Shown here: one piece after another, positions 25,484 to 33,732 of the stretch
Numbering within the stretch: the stretch's first letter is position 1
Layout: each line of letters begins with the position of its first letter
NCBI RefSeq assembly: GCF_042652785.1
Contig: NZ_JBHSHD010000008.1
Location: forward strand, 248,001-312,000
DNA from: Dokdonella_A ginsengisoli
GTDB lineage: Bacteria; Pseudomonadota; Gammaproteobacteria; Xanthomonadales; Rhodanobacteraceae
Direction: 5' to 3'
Length of the DNA: 64,000 nucleotides
Translations under genes and position numbers: made by a program
Notes under the pieces: model-generated
The model's database searches: none
Told to the model about the DNA's origin: nothing
What the model saw: only the letters and a program-made list of their open reading frames with translations

Positions 25484-26463
25484 GGCGTGGTCTCCTCGGG
25501 CGGAACCGGGTCGGGAGCCGGAGCCGGAGCCGGCGCGGTCTCGGTCGCGGCCGGCGCAGGGCCGGACAGCTCGGCCGGCGGACCGACTTCTTCCTGTGGC
25601 GTCGGCGGCGGCCCGTAGGGTTGCGGCTGGTCGTGCAGCAGCAGCACCTCGCCGCTGCGATCCAGCGCCGCCGCGGGCCGCGCGACGGCGGCGGCGAACA
25701 TGCCGCTCTGGTCGTTGCTGACCGAGCGCACCTCGCCGACCGGGAAGCCGGCCGGGAAACGCCCGCCCAGCCCCGAGGTCAGCAGCCGGTCGCCGACCTT
25801 CACGTCGGCGCTGATCGGCACGTTGGGCAGTTCCAGGCGGTCGATCGCGCCGCTGCCGTAGGCGATCGTGCGCACGCCGCTGCGCTCGACCACCACCGGA
25901 ATCGCATGGGTCGGATCGGTGATCAGCATCGCCACCGAGGTGTTGGGCAGCACCTCGACGATCTGCCCCATGATGCCGTGCGCGTCGATCACCGGCTGGC
26001 CGATCTCCACACCCTGGTTGGTGCCGGTGTCGAGCATGATGCGGTGGCGGAATGGATCGAGGTCGACGTCGACCAGCCGCGCGAACTGCACCGACAGGCC
26101 GAGGTTCTTCTGCGCGTCGAGCAGCGCCTTGAGGCGCGCGTTCTGCGCGATCACGGTGTCGAGCCGGTTCAGGCGGGCCTGCGCGAGCAGCAGGGCCTCG
26201 CGCAGCTGGCGGTTCTCGCCCGCGAGCTGGTCCTGCGTGACGACCGCGGTGCGCGTGGCGCGCGCCACATCGGCCGGGAACGCGGCGAGGCGGTAGATGG
26301 GTTCGACCACCGCGCTGCCGGTGCGCCGCAGCAGCTCGAGATAGCTGCCGCGATGGTCGAGCACCATCAGCATGACCGCCAGCGCCAGATAGACGATCAG
26401 CTTGAGCGTGCTGACGGCGCCTTCGGCGAACAGCGTGGCGTTGTCGGGTCGGGCGATCGCCAT
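25480..26463 (-). CDS. mreC: Rod shape-determining protein MreC
   Basis: MreC is a bitopic protein that links MreB filaments to PBP2 and RodA in the periplasm. The 327-residue sequence has one N-terminal membrane span (LKLIVYLALAVMLMVLDHRG), a coiled coil (about 75-115, QLAGENRQLREALLLAQARL), then the beta domain with LDTGTNQGVEIGQPVIDAHG, LITDPTHAIPVVV and GDRLLTSGLGGRFPAGFPVG. A Pro/Ala/Glu-rich tail of about 55 residues (ending PEETTP) extends beyond the fold, as in other Xanthomonadales. The 186-base gap to mreB holds an inverted-repeat element (26470-26647) but no obvious terminator, so transcription from the mreB promoter probably continues. Confidence 0.95.
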   Translation of the reverse strand: MAIARPDNATLFAEGAVSTLKLIVYLALAVMLMVLDHRGSYLELLRRTGSAVVEPIYRLAAFPADVARATRTAVVTQDQLAGENRQLREALLLAQARLNRLDTVIAQNARLKALLDAQKNLGLSVQFARLVDVDLDPFRHRIMLDTGTNQGVEIGQPVIDAHGIMGQIVEVLPNTSVAMLITDPTHAIPVVVERSGVRTIAYGSGAIDRLELPNVPISADVKVGDRLLTSGLGGRFPAGFPVGEVRSVSNDQSGMFAAAVARPAAALDRSGEVLLLHDQPQPYGPPPTPQEEVGPPAELSGPAPAATETAPAPAPAPDPVPPEETTP

Positions 26464-26469
26464 TTAGGC

Positions 26470-26647
26470 CGGGAACGGAGAATCGAGGATCGGGAATCGT
26501 AGAAGCGGAAAATCGGCAGCCACCAGCGCGGGAAAACGGTGCACGGCGGCTCTCGAAGCGAATGGGGAAAACAACGCGAGAATATCGCCGTTCCGGCGCA
26601 AGCGTCCGGCTTCGCCGATTCCCCTATTCCCGACTCCCGATTCCCCG
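26470..26647. repeat. GGGAATCG-type inverted-repeat element between mreB and mreC
   Basis: The spacer is framed by opposing arms made of short degenerate units: 26470-26499 (gggaacggagaatcgaggat and following gggaatcg) and 26616-26647 (cgattcccctattcccgact and following). The arms are roughly complementary and about 115 bases apart. The same kind of arms frames the insertion in mpl (44432-44564), so this appears to be a mobile or expanding repeat family. Confidence 0.6.
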
Positions 26648-26649
26648 CC

Positions 26650-27696
26650 TCACTCCGGCGCGAAGAAATCGCTGCCGTGCTGGTCGATCAGTTCGAGCGC
26701 GCGGCCGCCGCCGCGGGCGACGCAGGTCAGCGGATCATCGGCGACGTGCACGTGCAGCCCGGTTTCCTCCGAGATCAGCCGGTCGATGTCGCGCAGCAGC
26801 GCGCCGCCGCCGGTCAGGATGATGCCGCGCTCGTAGACGTCCGAACACAGTTCCGGCGGCGTCTGCTCGAGCGCGCCGCGCACCGAGCTGACGATGCCCG
26901 ACAGCGGCTCGTGCAGCGCCTCGAGGATCTCGTTGGAATTGACCGTGAAGTTGCGCGGCACGCCCTCGGCGAGGTTGCGCCCGGACACCTCGATTTCCTT
27001 GACCTCCGACTGCGGGAACGCGCAGCCGACCTCGAACTTGATGCGCTCGGCGGTGGACTCGCCGATCAGGGTGCCGTGGTTGCGGCGCACGTAGTTGATG
27101 ATCGCCTCGTCGAAGCGGTCGCCGCCGATGCGCACCGACTGCGAGTAGACGATGCCGTTGAGCGAGATCACCGCGACCTCGGACGTGCCGCCACCGATGT
27201 CGAGCACCATCGAGCCGCGCGCCTCGTGCACCGGGATGCCGGCGCCGATCGCCGCGGCCATCGGTTCCTCGATCAGGTACACGTCGCGCGCGCCGGCCGA
27301 TTCGGCCGACTCCTTGATCGCGCGGCGCTCCACCTGGGTCGAGCCGCAGGGCACGCAGACCAGCACGCGCGGGCTCGGCCGGAACATGCGCGCCTTGTGC
27401 ACCTTCTTGATGAACTGCTTGAGCATCTCCTCGGTCATCGTGAAGTCGGCGATGACGCCGTCCTTCATCGGGCGGACCGTGTTGATCGCCGCCGGCGTGC
27501 GTCCGAGCATGCGCTTGGCGTCACCACCGACCGCCGCCACCGAGCGCGGTCCGCCCGGTCCGCGGTCCTGGCGGATCGCGACGACCGAGGGTTCGTTCAG
27601 CACGATGCCCTGGCCGCGCACGTAGATCAGCGTGTTGGCGGTACCGAGGTCGATCGAGAGATCGTTGGAAAAGAGTCCGCGTAGACCTTTGAACAT
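26650..27696 (-). CDS. mreB: Actin-like rod shape protein MreB
   Basis: MreB forms membrane-bound filaments that guide side-wall synthesis. The 348-residue protein has the actin-fold nucleotide motifs: phosphate 1 DLSIDLGTANTLIYV near residue 12, phosphate 2 VLDIGGGTSEVAV near 165, and adenosine motif GIILTGGGALL near 290. The N-terminus MFKGLRGLFSNDL matches the family's membrane-binding loop. Compared with E. coli MreB there is a short Gly/Pro insert (RQDRGPGGPRSVAAVG), as seen in Xanthomonas. It is first in the operon mreB-mreC-mreD-mrdA-rodA and is preceded by a candidate promoter at 27739-27767. Confidence 0.98.
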   Translation of the reverse strand: MFKGLRGLFSNDLSIDLGTANTLIYVRGQGIVLNEPSVVAIRQDRGPGGPRSVAAVGGDAKRMLGRTPAAINTVRPMKDGVIADFTMTEEMLKQFIKKVHKARMFRPSPRVLVCVPCGSTQVERRAIKESAESAGARDVYLIEEPMAAAIGAGIPVHEARGSMVLDIGGGTSEVAVISLNGIVYSQSVRIGGDRFDEAIINYVRRNHGTLIGESTAERIKFEVGCAFPQSEVKEIEVSGRNLAEGVPRNFTVNSNEILEALHEPLSGIVSSVRGALEQTPPELCSDVYERGIILTGGGALLRDIDRLISEETGLHVHVADDPLTCVARGGGRALELIDQHGSDFFAPE

Positions 27697-28068
27697 GAGC
27701 GCGGCGCCAGCCTTTTGAGTGCGAGAGAAAAGCGCGCGAGTTTAGACAGCCGCGGCCGGCCGGGCAAGGTCGGCGAAGTTAAAAAACCCTTGCCCGACGC
27801 GGATTTCCGACGCACGCCGGCGTATCGAAGCGGCCCCGCGGCGGGCCGCGCCGGGCCCGGATTCGCCCGCGGTCCGCCTCCTCGCGGCCACATCGGCCTG
27901 CGCCGCTTTCGCGCCGCCTGCGCGAGCGCACCACCGCGGCGATCCTGCGCCCGCCGCGCGGGCAAGGCGCCGGATCCGCGCAAGGCGGCGGCGCGTCGGG
28001 TAGACTTCGGCGGTTTGGCGCCGCGCAAGGCGCGCCGCGCGTTCCCGCTCCCTTTTTCGGAATCGTCG
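27697..28068. other. Divergent region between mreB and the PfkB kinase
   Basis: The 372-base spacer holds the candidate mreB promoter and, overlapping it, an inverted repeat GGGCAAGG/CCTTGCCC (27762-27795) with an 18-base loop containing an A-run. The remaining part is very GC-rich. Plus- and minus-strand frames cross it but have no ribosome sites or protein-like composition. The last 50 bases must contain the kinase leader. Confidence 0.45.
27739..27767 (-). promoter_or_regulatory. Candidate sigma-70 promoter for mreB operon
   Basis: On the minus strand TTGCCC (-35, 4/6) and TAAACT (-10, 4/6) are spaced by 17 bases, placing the start about 35 bases before the mreB ATG. Confidence 0.45.
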
Positions 28069-29004
28069 ATGTCCGCACTGATCTGTGGTTCGCTCGCCTA
28101 CGACACCATCATGGTGTTTCCGGACCAGTTCAAGAAACACATCCTGCCCGACCAGGTGCACATCCTGAACGTCTCGTTCCTGGTGCCGCGCATGCGCCGC
28201 GAATTCGGCGGCTGCGCCGGCAACATCGCCTACAACCTGAAGCTGCTCGGCGACGATCCGATTCCGTTCGCCGCGGTCGGCCAGGATTTCGGGCCGTATC
28301 GCGAGCACATGAAGCAGTGCGGCATCCGCCTCGACCACGTCAGCGTGTTCGAGGACCTGTTCACGCCGCAGTGCTTCATCACCACCGACCTGGACAACAA
28401 CCAGATCACCGCCTTCCATCCGGGCGCGATGCTCAATTCGCACGAGCACCACGTGCGCGACGTCGACGGCGTGAGCTTCGGCATCGTCGCGCCGGACAGC
28501 CGCGACGGCATGCTGCAGCACGCGCGCGAGTTCGCCGAGAGCGGCGTGCCTTTCATCTTCGATCCGGGCCAGGCCATGCCGCTGTTCGACGGCGCGGAGT
28601 TCCGCGCCTTCATCGAGCAGGCCGACTACGCCATCGTCAACGACTACGAGTCGCAGCTGCTGCAGCAGCGCACCGGCTGGAGCGCGAGCGAGATCGCGCA
28701 GCGCGTGAAGGCCTACGTCGTGACCCAGGGCCCGAAGGGCTCGACGGTCTACACCGGCGGCACGACCATCGCGATTCCGCCCGCGCAGGAGCGCCGCATC
28801 GTCGATCCGACCGGCTGCGGCGACGCCTACCGCGCCGGCCTGATCTTCGGCCTGATGCGCGAGATGGACTGGCCGACCACCGGCCGCATTGCCTCGCTGA
28901 TGGGCACGCTGAAGATCGAGCACCCCGGCACGCAGAACCAGCGCTTCAGCTACGACGAGTTCGCCGACCAGTTCAAGCAGCAGTTCGGCTACGCGCTGGC
29001 CTGA
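28069..29004 (+). CDS. PfkB-family sugar/nucleoside kinase
   Basis: The 311-residue protein has the ribokinase fold: N-terminal GSLAYDTIMVFPDQF, glycine-rich GGCAGNIAYNLKLLGDDP (PfkB signature 1 region) near residue 47, and the catalytic/anion-hole motif DPTGCGDAYRAGLIFGL near 245, with Asp as base. The substrate is not certain; Xanthomonadales relatives are called carbohydrate or adenosine kinases, and the NNQITAFHPGAM segment resembles the adenosine kinase-like group. It starts at ATG 28069. The DUF192 gene follows after 37 bases. Confidence 0.9.
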   Translation: MSALICGSLAYDTIMVFPDQFKKHILPDQVHILNVSFLVPRMRREFGGCAGNIAYNLKLLGDDPIPFAAVGQDFGPYREHMKQCGIRLDHVSVFEDLFTPQCFITTDLDNNQITAFHPGAMLNSHEHHVRDVDGVSFGIVAPDSRDGMLQHAREFAESGVPFIFDPGQAMPLFDGAEFRAFIEQADYAIVNDYESQLLQQRTGWSASEIAQRVKAYVVTQGPKGSTVYTGGTTIAIPPAQERRIVDPTGCGDAYRAGLIFGLMREMDWPTTGRIASLMGTLKIEHPGTQNQRFSYDEFADQFKQQFGYALA

Positions 29005-29041
29005 GGCCGGCGCCGCAACCAGGATTCCGAGGAGTTCGCCG

Positions 29042-29482
29042 ATGTCCGCTTCGTCCCGCTTCGCACGCGTCCTCGCCGGCCTCGCGCTCGGCGCCGCCGT
29101 CCAGGCCTGTACGGCGAAGACGCCGGCGGTCGAGATCAAGGGCCGCACCTTCAGCATCGAGATCGCCGAGGACGACGCCTCGCGCGCCCACGGCCTGATG
29201 GGACGCGACAGCATGCCGACCGACCACGGCATGCTGTTCGTGTTCCAGGACGACGCGCCGCGCGCGTTCTGGATGAAGAACTGCAAGTTCCCGCAGGACA
29301 TGCTGTTCTTCGACGCCGAGCGCCGCCTGATCAGCGTGCAGCGCAACGTGCCGCCGTGCCTCTCCGATCCGTGCCCGGCGTATTCCAGCGGCGCGCCGGC
29401 GCGCTACGTGCTCGAACTCAACGCCGGACAGGCGGATGCGATCGGCGTGCATCCGGGCGACGAGCTGACGATTCGTCGCTGA
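29042..29482 (+). CDS. DUF192 family exported protein
   Basis: The 146-residue protein has a hydrophobic N-terminus with a lipobox-like VQAC at Cys23, then the complete DUF192 domain: SRAHGLMGRDSMPTDHGMLF, FWMKNCKFPQDMLFFD and the ending VLELNAGQADAIGVHPGDEL. DUF192 proteins are small beta-barrels of unknown role, found in many bacteria and archaea. One Cys (MKNCK) replaces the more common Thr at this site; CLSDPCPAY adds a Cys pair. The 3' 65 bases overlap, in antisense, the end of a small minus-strand gene. Confidence 0.88.
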   Translation: MSASSRFARVLAGLALGAAVQACTAKTPAVEIKGRTFSIEIAEDDASRAHGLMGRDSMPTDHGMLFVFQDDAPRAFWMKNCKFPQDMLFFDAERRLISVQRNVPPCLSDPCPAYSSGAPARYVLELNAGQADAIGVHPGDELTIRR

Positions 29483-29624
29483 CGGGACCGAAATCCAGCC
29501 AGCCGTCCTGTCCGAGGGTGAACCCCTCGCGCAGGCCGTGCACGCAGATCAGGCCGTGACGGTACGGCACCGGAACGACGTCGCGGTCGACGTGACCTTC
29601 CTCGATGGGAATGAAGACGCGCAT
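29418..29624 (-). CDS. Small protein of unknown function (68 aa)
   Basis: ATG at 29624 follows CAGGAG at 6 bases, a strong site. The product begins MRVFIPIEEGHVDRDVVPVP, continues with YRHGLICVHGLREGFTLGQD and ends in an Arg-rich tail that overlaps the DUF192 gene on the other strand. I do not recognise a family. The first 48 residues look like a compact beta-rich domain; the last 20 may be only a run-on. The perfect palindrome 29639-29656 lies just upstream of the ribosome site. A longer open frame (to 29804) is not supported. Confidence 0.5.
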   Translation of the reverse strand: MRVFIPIEEGHVDRDVVPVPYRHGLICVHGLREGFTLGQDGWLDFGPVSDESSARRPDARRSHPPVRR

Positions 29625-29638
29625 GGCGGCTCCTGTGG

Positions 29639-29656
29639 TTGACTGCGTACAGTCAA
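29639..29656. promoter_or_regulatory. Palindrome TTGACTG-CGTA-CAGTCAA, possible operator
   Basis: A perfect 7-bp inverted repeat with 4-base centre (18 bases) lies 3 bases upstream of the ribosome site of the 68-residue gene. Its position would let a dimeric repressor or an RNA hairpin act on that gene; the binder is unknown. Confidence 0.4.
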
Positions 29657-29784
29657 ACAAACGCGGGTGCCGCGGGCGTGACGGAAAGAGGACGAATTGT
29701 GGCGGCGGGAAAGCCGCCGCGAACGGCCGGCACGCGTGGATCGCCGATCGCTCACGCGCTGCGCGATGCCGTCGTATTCGATGG

Positions 29785-29804
29785 ATGCCCGCGGTCGCGG
29801 GCAT
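29785..29804. repeat. REP-like palindrome copy 2
   Basis: atgcccgcggtcgcgggcat, same arms as copies at 9421 and 51291, different 4-base loop; followed by gacg. It lies between the small gene and rubredoxin. Confidence 0.75.
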
Positions 29805-29847
29805 GACGTCCGCGTGGGAACGAGGCCGTCCGGCCGCGCCGCCGGCC

Positions 29848-30045
29848 TCAGATCTCGACCATCTCGAAATCGGACTTGGTCACGCCGCAGTCCGGGCAGG
29901 TCCAGGTCTCGGGCACGTCTTCCCAGCGCGTGCCCGGCTCGATGCCGTCCGCCGGCCAGCCCTCGGCCTCGTTGTAGATGAAGCCGCAGACGACGCACAT
30001 GAAGGTGCGGAAGGGAGCGTCGGCACGGGCAACGGATTCGGACAT
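29848..30045 (-). CDS. Rubredoxin
   Basis: This 65-residue electron carrier binds one iron by four Cys in two knuckles: CVVCG near residue 17 and CPDCG near residue 50. The body (FIYNEAEGWPADGIEPGTRW, EDVPETWTCP) is that of a standard rubredoxin, with a 12-residue N-terminal extension (MSESVARADAPF). Likely partners are alkane hydroxylases or peroxide/NO-reducing flavoproteins; none is encoded nearby. It is divergent from thiE with a 66-base gap. No strong ribosome site precedes the ATG. Confidence 0.96.
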   Translation of the reverse strand: MSESVARADAPFRTFMCVVCGFIYNEAEGWPADGIEPGTRWEDVPETWTCPDCGVTKSDFEMVEI

Positions 30046-30111
30046 GCGGCGGAATGATTCTGCGGGCGGAAGCCGCGTATTCTCCCAGCTTGTCCCCGCG
30101 CGCGAAAGCCG

Positions 30112-30747
30112 ATGACCCAGACCCCGTTTCCGCCGCTGCGCGGCCTGTACGCGATCACCGACGGCCCGCGCGCGGACGTGGTCGAGGCCAGCGCCGCGGC
30201 GCTGGCCGGCGGCGCACGCCTGCTGCAGTACCGCGACAAGACCCATGATGCGGCACGCCGCGCGGACGAGGCGCGCGCCCTGCAGGCGCTGTGCGCCGCG
30301 CACGGCGTGCCGCTGATCGTCAACGACGACGTCGAACTCGCCGCCGCGGTCGGCGCGGCCGGCGTGCACCTGGGCGAGGACGACCTCGCCGTCCATGCGG
30401 CGCGCGCGCGGCTCGGCGCGCACGCGATCGTCGGCGTGTCCTGCTACGACTCGATCGAGCGCGCGCGCCGGCTCGCCGCGGCCGGCGCCGACTATCTTGC
30501 CTTCGGCGCGTTCTTCCCGTCGCCGACCAAGCCGCAGGCGCGCCGCGCGACGACCGGCCTGCTGCGCGCGGCGAAGCCGCTCGGCCTGCCGCTGGTCGCG
30601 ATCGGCGGCATCACGCCGGACAACGCCGCGCCGCTGGTCGACGCCGGCGCCGACTGCCTCGCGGTGATCTCGGCCCTGTTCGGCGCGGCGGACGTGTGCG
30701 CGAGCGCGCAGCGCTTCGCGGCGCTGTTCGAGGCATCCGGTTCTTAG
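30112..30747 (+). CDS. thiE: Thiamine-phosphate synthase
   Basis: The enzyme joins the pyrimidine and thiazole halves to make thiamine phosphate. The 211-residue TIM barrel shows the family motifs: RGLYAITDGPR, LLQYRDKTHDAA (substrate phosphate and pyrimidine contacts) near residue 38, VNDDVELAAAVGAAGVHLGE near 70, GVSCYDS, FGAFFPSPTKPQA near 139, and IGGITPDNAAPLVDAGAD near 163. It is slightly divergent from rubredoxin and 236 bases before hemL. I found no TPP riboswitch upstream. thiE next to hemL is also seen in other Xanthomonadales. Confidence 0.95.
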   Translation: MTQTPFPPLRGLYAITDGPRADVVEASAAALAGGARLLQYRDKTHDAARRADEARALQALCAAHGVPLIVNDDVELAAAVGAAGVHLGEDDLAVHAARARLGAHAIVGVSCYDSIERARRLAAAGADYLAFGAFFPSPTKPQARRATTGLLRAAKPLGLPLVAIGGITPDNAAPLVDAGADCLAVISALFGAADVCASAQRFAALFEASGS

Positions 30748-30764
30748 GAGCGGCAAGAAGGATT

Positions 30765-30851
30765 TCTCGCAGAGGCGCGGAGAACGCAAGAGAAAGACAG
30801 AAGAGGAAAAAGCATCAATTCTTCCTCTGCGTTCTCTGCGCCTCTGCGAGA
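30765..30851. repeat. Long hairpin repeat between thiE and hemL
   Basis: Two 24-base arms (30765-30788 and 30828-30851), based on tctcgcagaggcgcggagaa and its complement, pair with one mismatch; the inner AAGAGGAA/TTCCTC segments extend the stem. The central part is A-rich, unlike the local GC-rich DNA. It could act as a terminator or 3' stabiliser for thiE and is of the type (TCTGCGCCTCTGCG) that recurs in many bacterial genomes. Confidence 0.7.
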
Positions 30852-30983
30852 GACGCTCTTTTGAAAGACGCTTTTTGCCGCACTCCGCCTCCGGAAACGG
30901 ACTTGGCCCGTGTAGCATTCGAACTTCGATGAACCCTTACCGAGCGCCTCTCCGCGAGGGAGCGGCTCGATGCCGAGACGCCC

Positions 30984-32270
30984 ATGACGACCAACCACGA
31001 GCTTTTCCAGCGCGCGCTCGCGCGCATTCCCGGCGGCGTGAATTCGCCGGTGCGCGCCTTCAAGTCCGTCGGCGGCGAGCCGTTCTTCACCGCACGCGCC
31101 GACGGCGCCTTCCTGTGGGACGTCGAGGACAAGCGCTACATCGACTACGTCGGCTCGTGGGGCCCGATGGTGGTCGGCCACAACCATCCGCACGTGCGCG
31201 CGGCGGTCGAGCGCGCGATCCAGAACGGCCTCTCGTTCGGCACGCCGTGCCCGGCGGAAGTGACGATGGCCGAGACGATCGCCGAGCTGGTGCCGTCGAT
31301 GGAAGTCGTGCGCATGGTCAACTCCGGCACCGAGGCGACGATGTCGGCGATCCGTCTCGCGCGCGGCGCGACCGGGCGCACGCGCATCGTCAAGTTCGAA
31401 GGCTGCTACCACGGCCATGGCGACGCGTTCCTGGTCAAGGCCGGGTCCGGCGCGCTGACCTTCGGCACGCCGACCTCACCCGGCGTTCCCGATGCGCTGG
31501 CCGACCTGACCCTGACCCTGCCCTACAACGACCTCGAAGCGGCGCAGAAGCTGTTCGCCGAGGCCGGCGACACCATCGCCGCGCTGATCATCGAGCCGGT
31601 GGCCGGCAACATGAACTGCATTCTGCCGCGACCGGGCTACCTCGCCGCGCTGCGCGAGCTGTGCACGCGCCACGGCGCGCTGCTGATCTTCGACGAAGTC
31701 ATGACCGGCTTCCGCGTCGCGCTCGGCGGCGCGCAGGCGCTGTACGGCATCACGCCGGACCTGACCACCTTCGGCAAGATCATCGGTGGCGGCATGCCGG
31801 TCGGCGCCTACGGCGGACGCCGCGACCTGATGCAGCAGGTCGCGCCGGCCGGCCCGATCTACCAGGCCGGTACGCTCAGCGGCAATCCGGTCGCGATGGC
31901 CGCGGGCCTGGCGATGCTGGACCTGATCCGCGTGCCGGGTTTCCACGACGAACTCGACCGCCGCACGCGCCTGCTGACCGATACGCTGCAGGCCGCCGCC
32001 GACGAGGCCGGCGTGCCGCTCAGCATCAACCGCGTCTGCGGCATGTTCGGGCTGTTCTTCACGTCCGGCACGGTGGAAACCTACGCGCAGGCGACCGCCT
32101 GCGACGTCGCCGCGTTCAACCGCTTCTTCCAGGCCATGCTGCAAGCCGGCGTCTACCTGGCGCCGTCGGCGTTCGAGGCCGGCTTCGTCTCGATCGCACA
32201 CACCGAGCAGGTCATCGCCGACACGTACCAGGCCGCGCGCGCCGCGTTCGTGCAAGCAGCCGCGCGCTGA
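30984..32270 (+). CDS. hemL: Glutamate-1-semialdehyde 2,1-aminomutase
   Basis: HemL makes 5-aminolevulinate, the heme precursor, from glutamate-1-semialdehyde using pyridoxal/pyridoxamine phosphate. The 428-residue protein has Lys265 in TTFGKIIGGGMPVGAYGG, the aldehyde-binding IFDEVMTGFR, NSGTEATMSAIRLAR near 113, and the gating loop GSGALTFGTPTSPGVP. The start MTTNHELFQRALARIPGGVN fits the family. The gene stands alone downstream of a long hairpin; the amidohydrolase gene converges on it with a 31-base gap. Confidence 0.97.
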   Translation: MTTNHELFQRALARIPGGVNSPVRAFKSVGGEPFFTARADGAFLWDVEDKRYIDYVGSWGPMVVGHNHPHVRAAVERAIQNGLSFGTPCPAEVTMAETIAELVPSMEVVRMVNSGTEATMSAIRLARGATGRTRIVKFEGCYHGHGDAFLVKAGSGALTFGTPTSPGVPDALADLTLTLPYNDLEAAQKLFAEAGDTIAALIIEPVAGNMNCILPRPGYLAALRELCTRHGALLIFDEVMTGFRVALGGAQALYGITPDLTTFGKIIGGGMPVGAYGGRRDLMQQVAPAGPIYQAGTLSGNPVAMAAGLAMLDLIRVPGFHDELDRRTRLLTDTLQAAADEAGVPLSINRVCGMFGLFFTSGTVETYAQATACDVAAFNRFFQAMLQAGVYLAPSAFEAGFVSIAHTEQVIADTYQAARAAFVQAAAR

Positions 32271-32301
32271 ACGCGCGCGGCGGCGAAGAAATCGTCGCCG
32301 C

Positions 32302-33732
32302 CTAGTTCGCGGCAACGGGCCTGTCGTCCTGCCGGTAGACGCGGCCGCCCTTCATCACGAAGACGACCTTGCGCATCGTCGCGATGTCCTGCAGCGGATC
32401 GCCGGGCACCGCGACGACGTCGGCGAACTTGCCGGCCTCGAGCGTGCCGAGGTCGGCGGATTTCTTCAGCAGCTCCGCCGCGTGCGTGGTCGCCGCCTGC
32501 AGCGCATAGGCCGGCGGCATGCCCGCTTCGACCATGTAGACGAACTCGCGCGCGTTCTCGCCGTGCGGGCAGGCGCCCTCGTCGCTGCCGAAGGCCACCT
32601 TCACGCCGGCCTTGTAGGCGCGGCCGGCGCCCGCCTGCATCAGGTTGCCGAACGTGCGCATCCTCGCCGCCTCCTGCGGCGATTCGCTGCCCCACTCGTC
32701 CGCGTTCTCGGCGACGATCTTGCCGACGCAGATCGTCGGCACGAACCAGGTGCCGTGCAGCTTCATCAGCTCGGCGCTGGCTGCGTCGATGAAGGTGCCG
32801 TGCTCGATCGAATCGACGCCGCCGAGCACCGCGCGGCGAATGCTCTCCGGATCGTGCGCGTGCGCGCCGACGGTGAGGCCGTATTCGCGGGCGGTGTCGG
32901 CGACGGCCTTGATCTCGGCCAGGGTCATGTGCGGGATGGCGCCGCCGGGCTGATCCTCGAACAAGCTGCTGGAGGCCATGATCTTGATCGTGTCGACGCC
33001 GTCCTTGTAGTGCTGGCGCACCGCCTTCATCGCTTCGTCCGGGCCATTGGCGATGCCGTTGTTCGGACCGAGGTCGCGCTGCAGGTCGGCGCGCAGCCCG
33101 ACACTCCAGTCGGCGTGACCGCCGGTGCTGCCGATCGGACGTCCGGCGGTGAAGATGCGCGGGCCGGGCACGATGCCGGCGTCGACCGCGTTGCGCAGCG
33201 CGACGGTCTCGTTGTTGATGTCGCTCATGTCGCGCACGGTGGTGAATCCCGCCTGCAGCGTGCGCTGCGCATGGACGACGGAACGCACGGCGAAGTCGGC
33301 GAGGTTCCAGCGCAGCGGGTCGGCGTCGGTGGTCAGTGAAAGATGCGTATGCGCATCGATCAGGCCCGGCAGGCAGGTCGCGTCGCCGAGGTCGATCGCC
33401 GTCGCGCCGGGCACTTCGATCCGCCCCGGCTTGATCTCGCGGATGCGCTCGCCCTGCACCACCACCGTGGCGGCGCCGAGCCGCTGGCCGGCCTTGGCGT
33501 CGAACCAGTGGCCGCAGTGCAGGGCCAGCGCCGCAGCGCCCGGCGCCGGTGCCGGGTCCGGCGCGGTGGCTGCCATCGCCGGGACCGCGGTCGCAGCCGC
33601 AACCATCAGCACGGCGGCGCCTGCCCAACGGCAGCGACGTCTCCGGATCGTGCTCAGCACCATCGCGCCCGTCACCATCGCGCTCGTCACCATCGCGCCC
33701 GTCACCATCGCGCTCATCGACATCGCGCTCAT
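32302..33732 (-). CDS. Secreted metal-dependent amidohydrolase (imidazolonepropionase/prolidase-like)
   Basis: The 476-residue protein is an amidohydrolase-superfamily TIM barrel: DAHTHLS (His128 and His130), carboxylated Lys in DTIKIMASS, GAHAHD, SIEHGTF and the catalytic Asp in FGSDEGACPHG. It resembles the prolidase-like group that cleaves Xaa-Pro or acylated dipeptides; the substrate is inferred. The start is unusual: five 15-bp repeats (33661-33735) supply seven in-frame Met codons ahead of the signal peptide (GAAVLMVAAATAVPAMAA). I chose the first, 33732, because GGAGGGAGGGG lies 7 bases upstream; starts as late as 33663 would still keep the signal peptide. The frame is open further, to 33813. 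Confidence 0.88.
   Translation of the reverse strand: MSAMSMSAMVTGAMVTSAMVTGAMVLSTIRRRRCRWAGAAVLMVAAATAVPAMAATAPDPAPAPGAAALALHCGHWFDAKAGQRLGAATVVVQGERIREIKPGRIEVPGATAIDLGDATCLPGLIDAHTHLSLTTDADPLRWNLADFAVRSVVHAQRTLQAGFTTVRDMSDINNETVALRNAVDAGIVPGPRIFTAGRPIGSTGGHADWSVGLRADLQRDLGPNNGIANGPDEAMKAVRQHYKDGVDTIKIMASSSLFEDQPGGAIPHMTLAEIKAVADTAREYGLTVGAHAHDPESIRRAVLGGVDSIEHGTFIDAASAELMKLHGTWFVPTICVGKIVAENADEWGSESPQEAARMRTFGNLMQAGAGRAYKAGVKVAFGSDEGACPHGENAREFVYMVEAGMPPAYALQAATTHAAELLKKSADLGTLEAGKFADVVAVPGDPLQDIATMRKVVFVMKGGRVYRQDDRPVAAN

Noticed and set aside
30046..30111. TPP riboswitch before thiE
   Set aside because: The spacer is only 66 bases and lacks the CTGAGA and ACCTGAT-type core.
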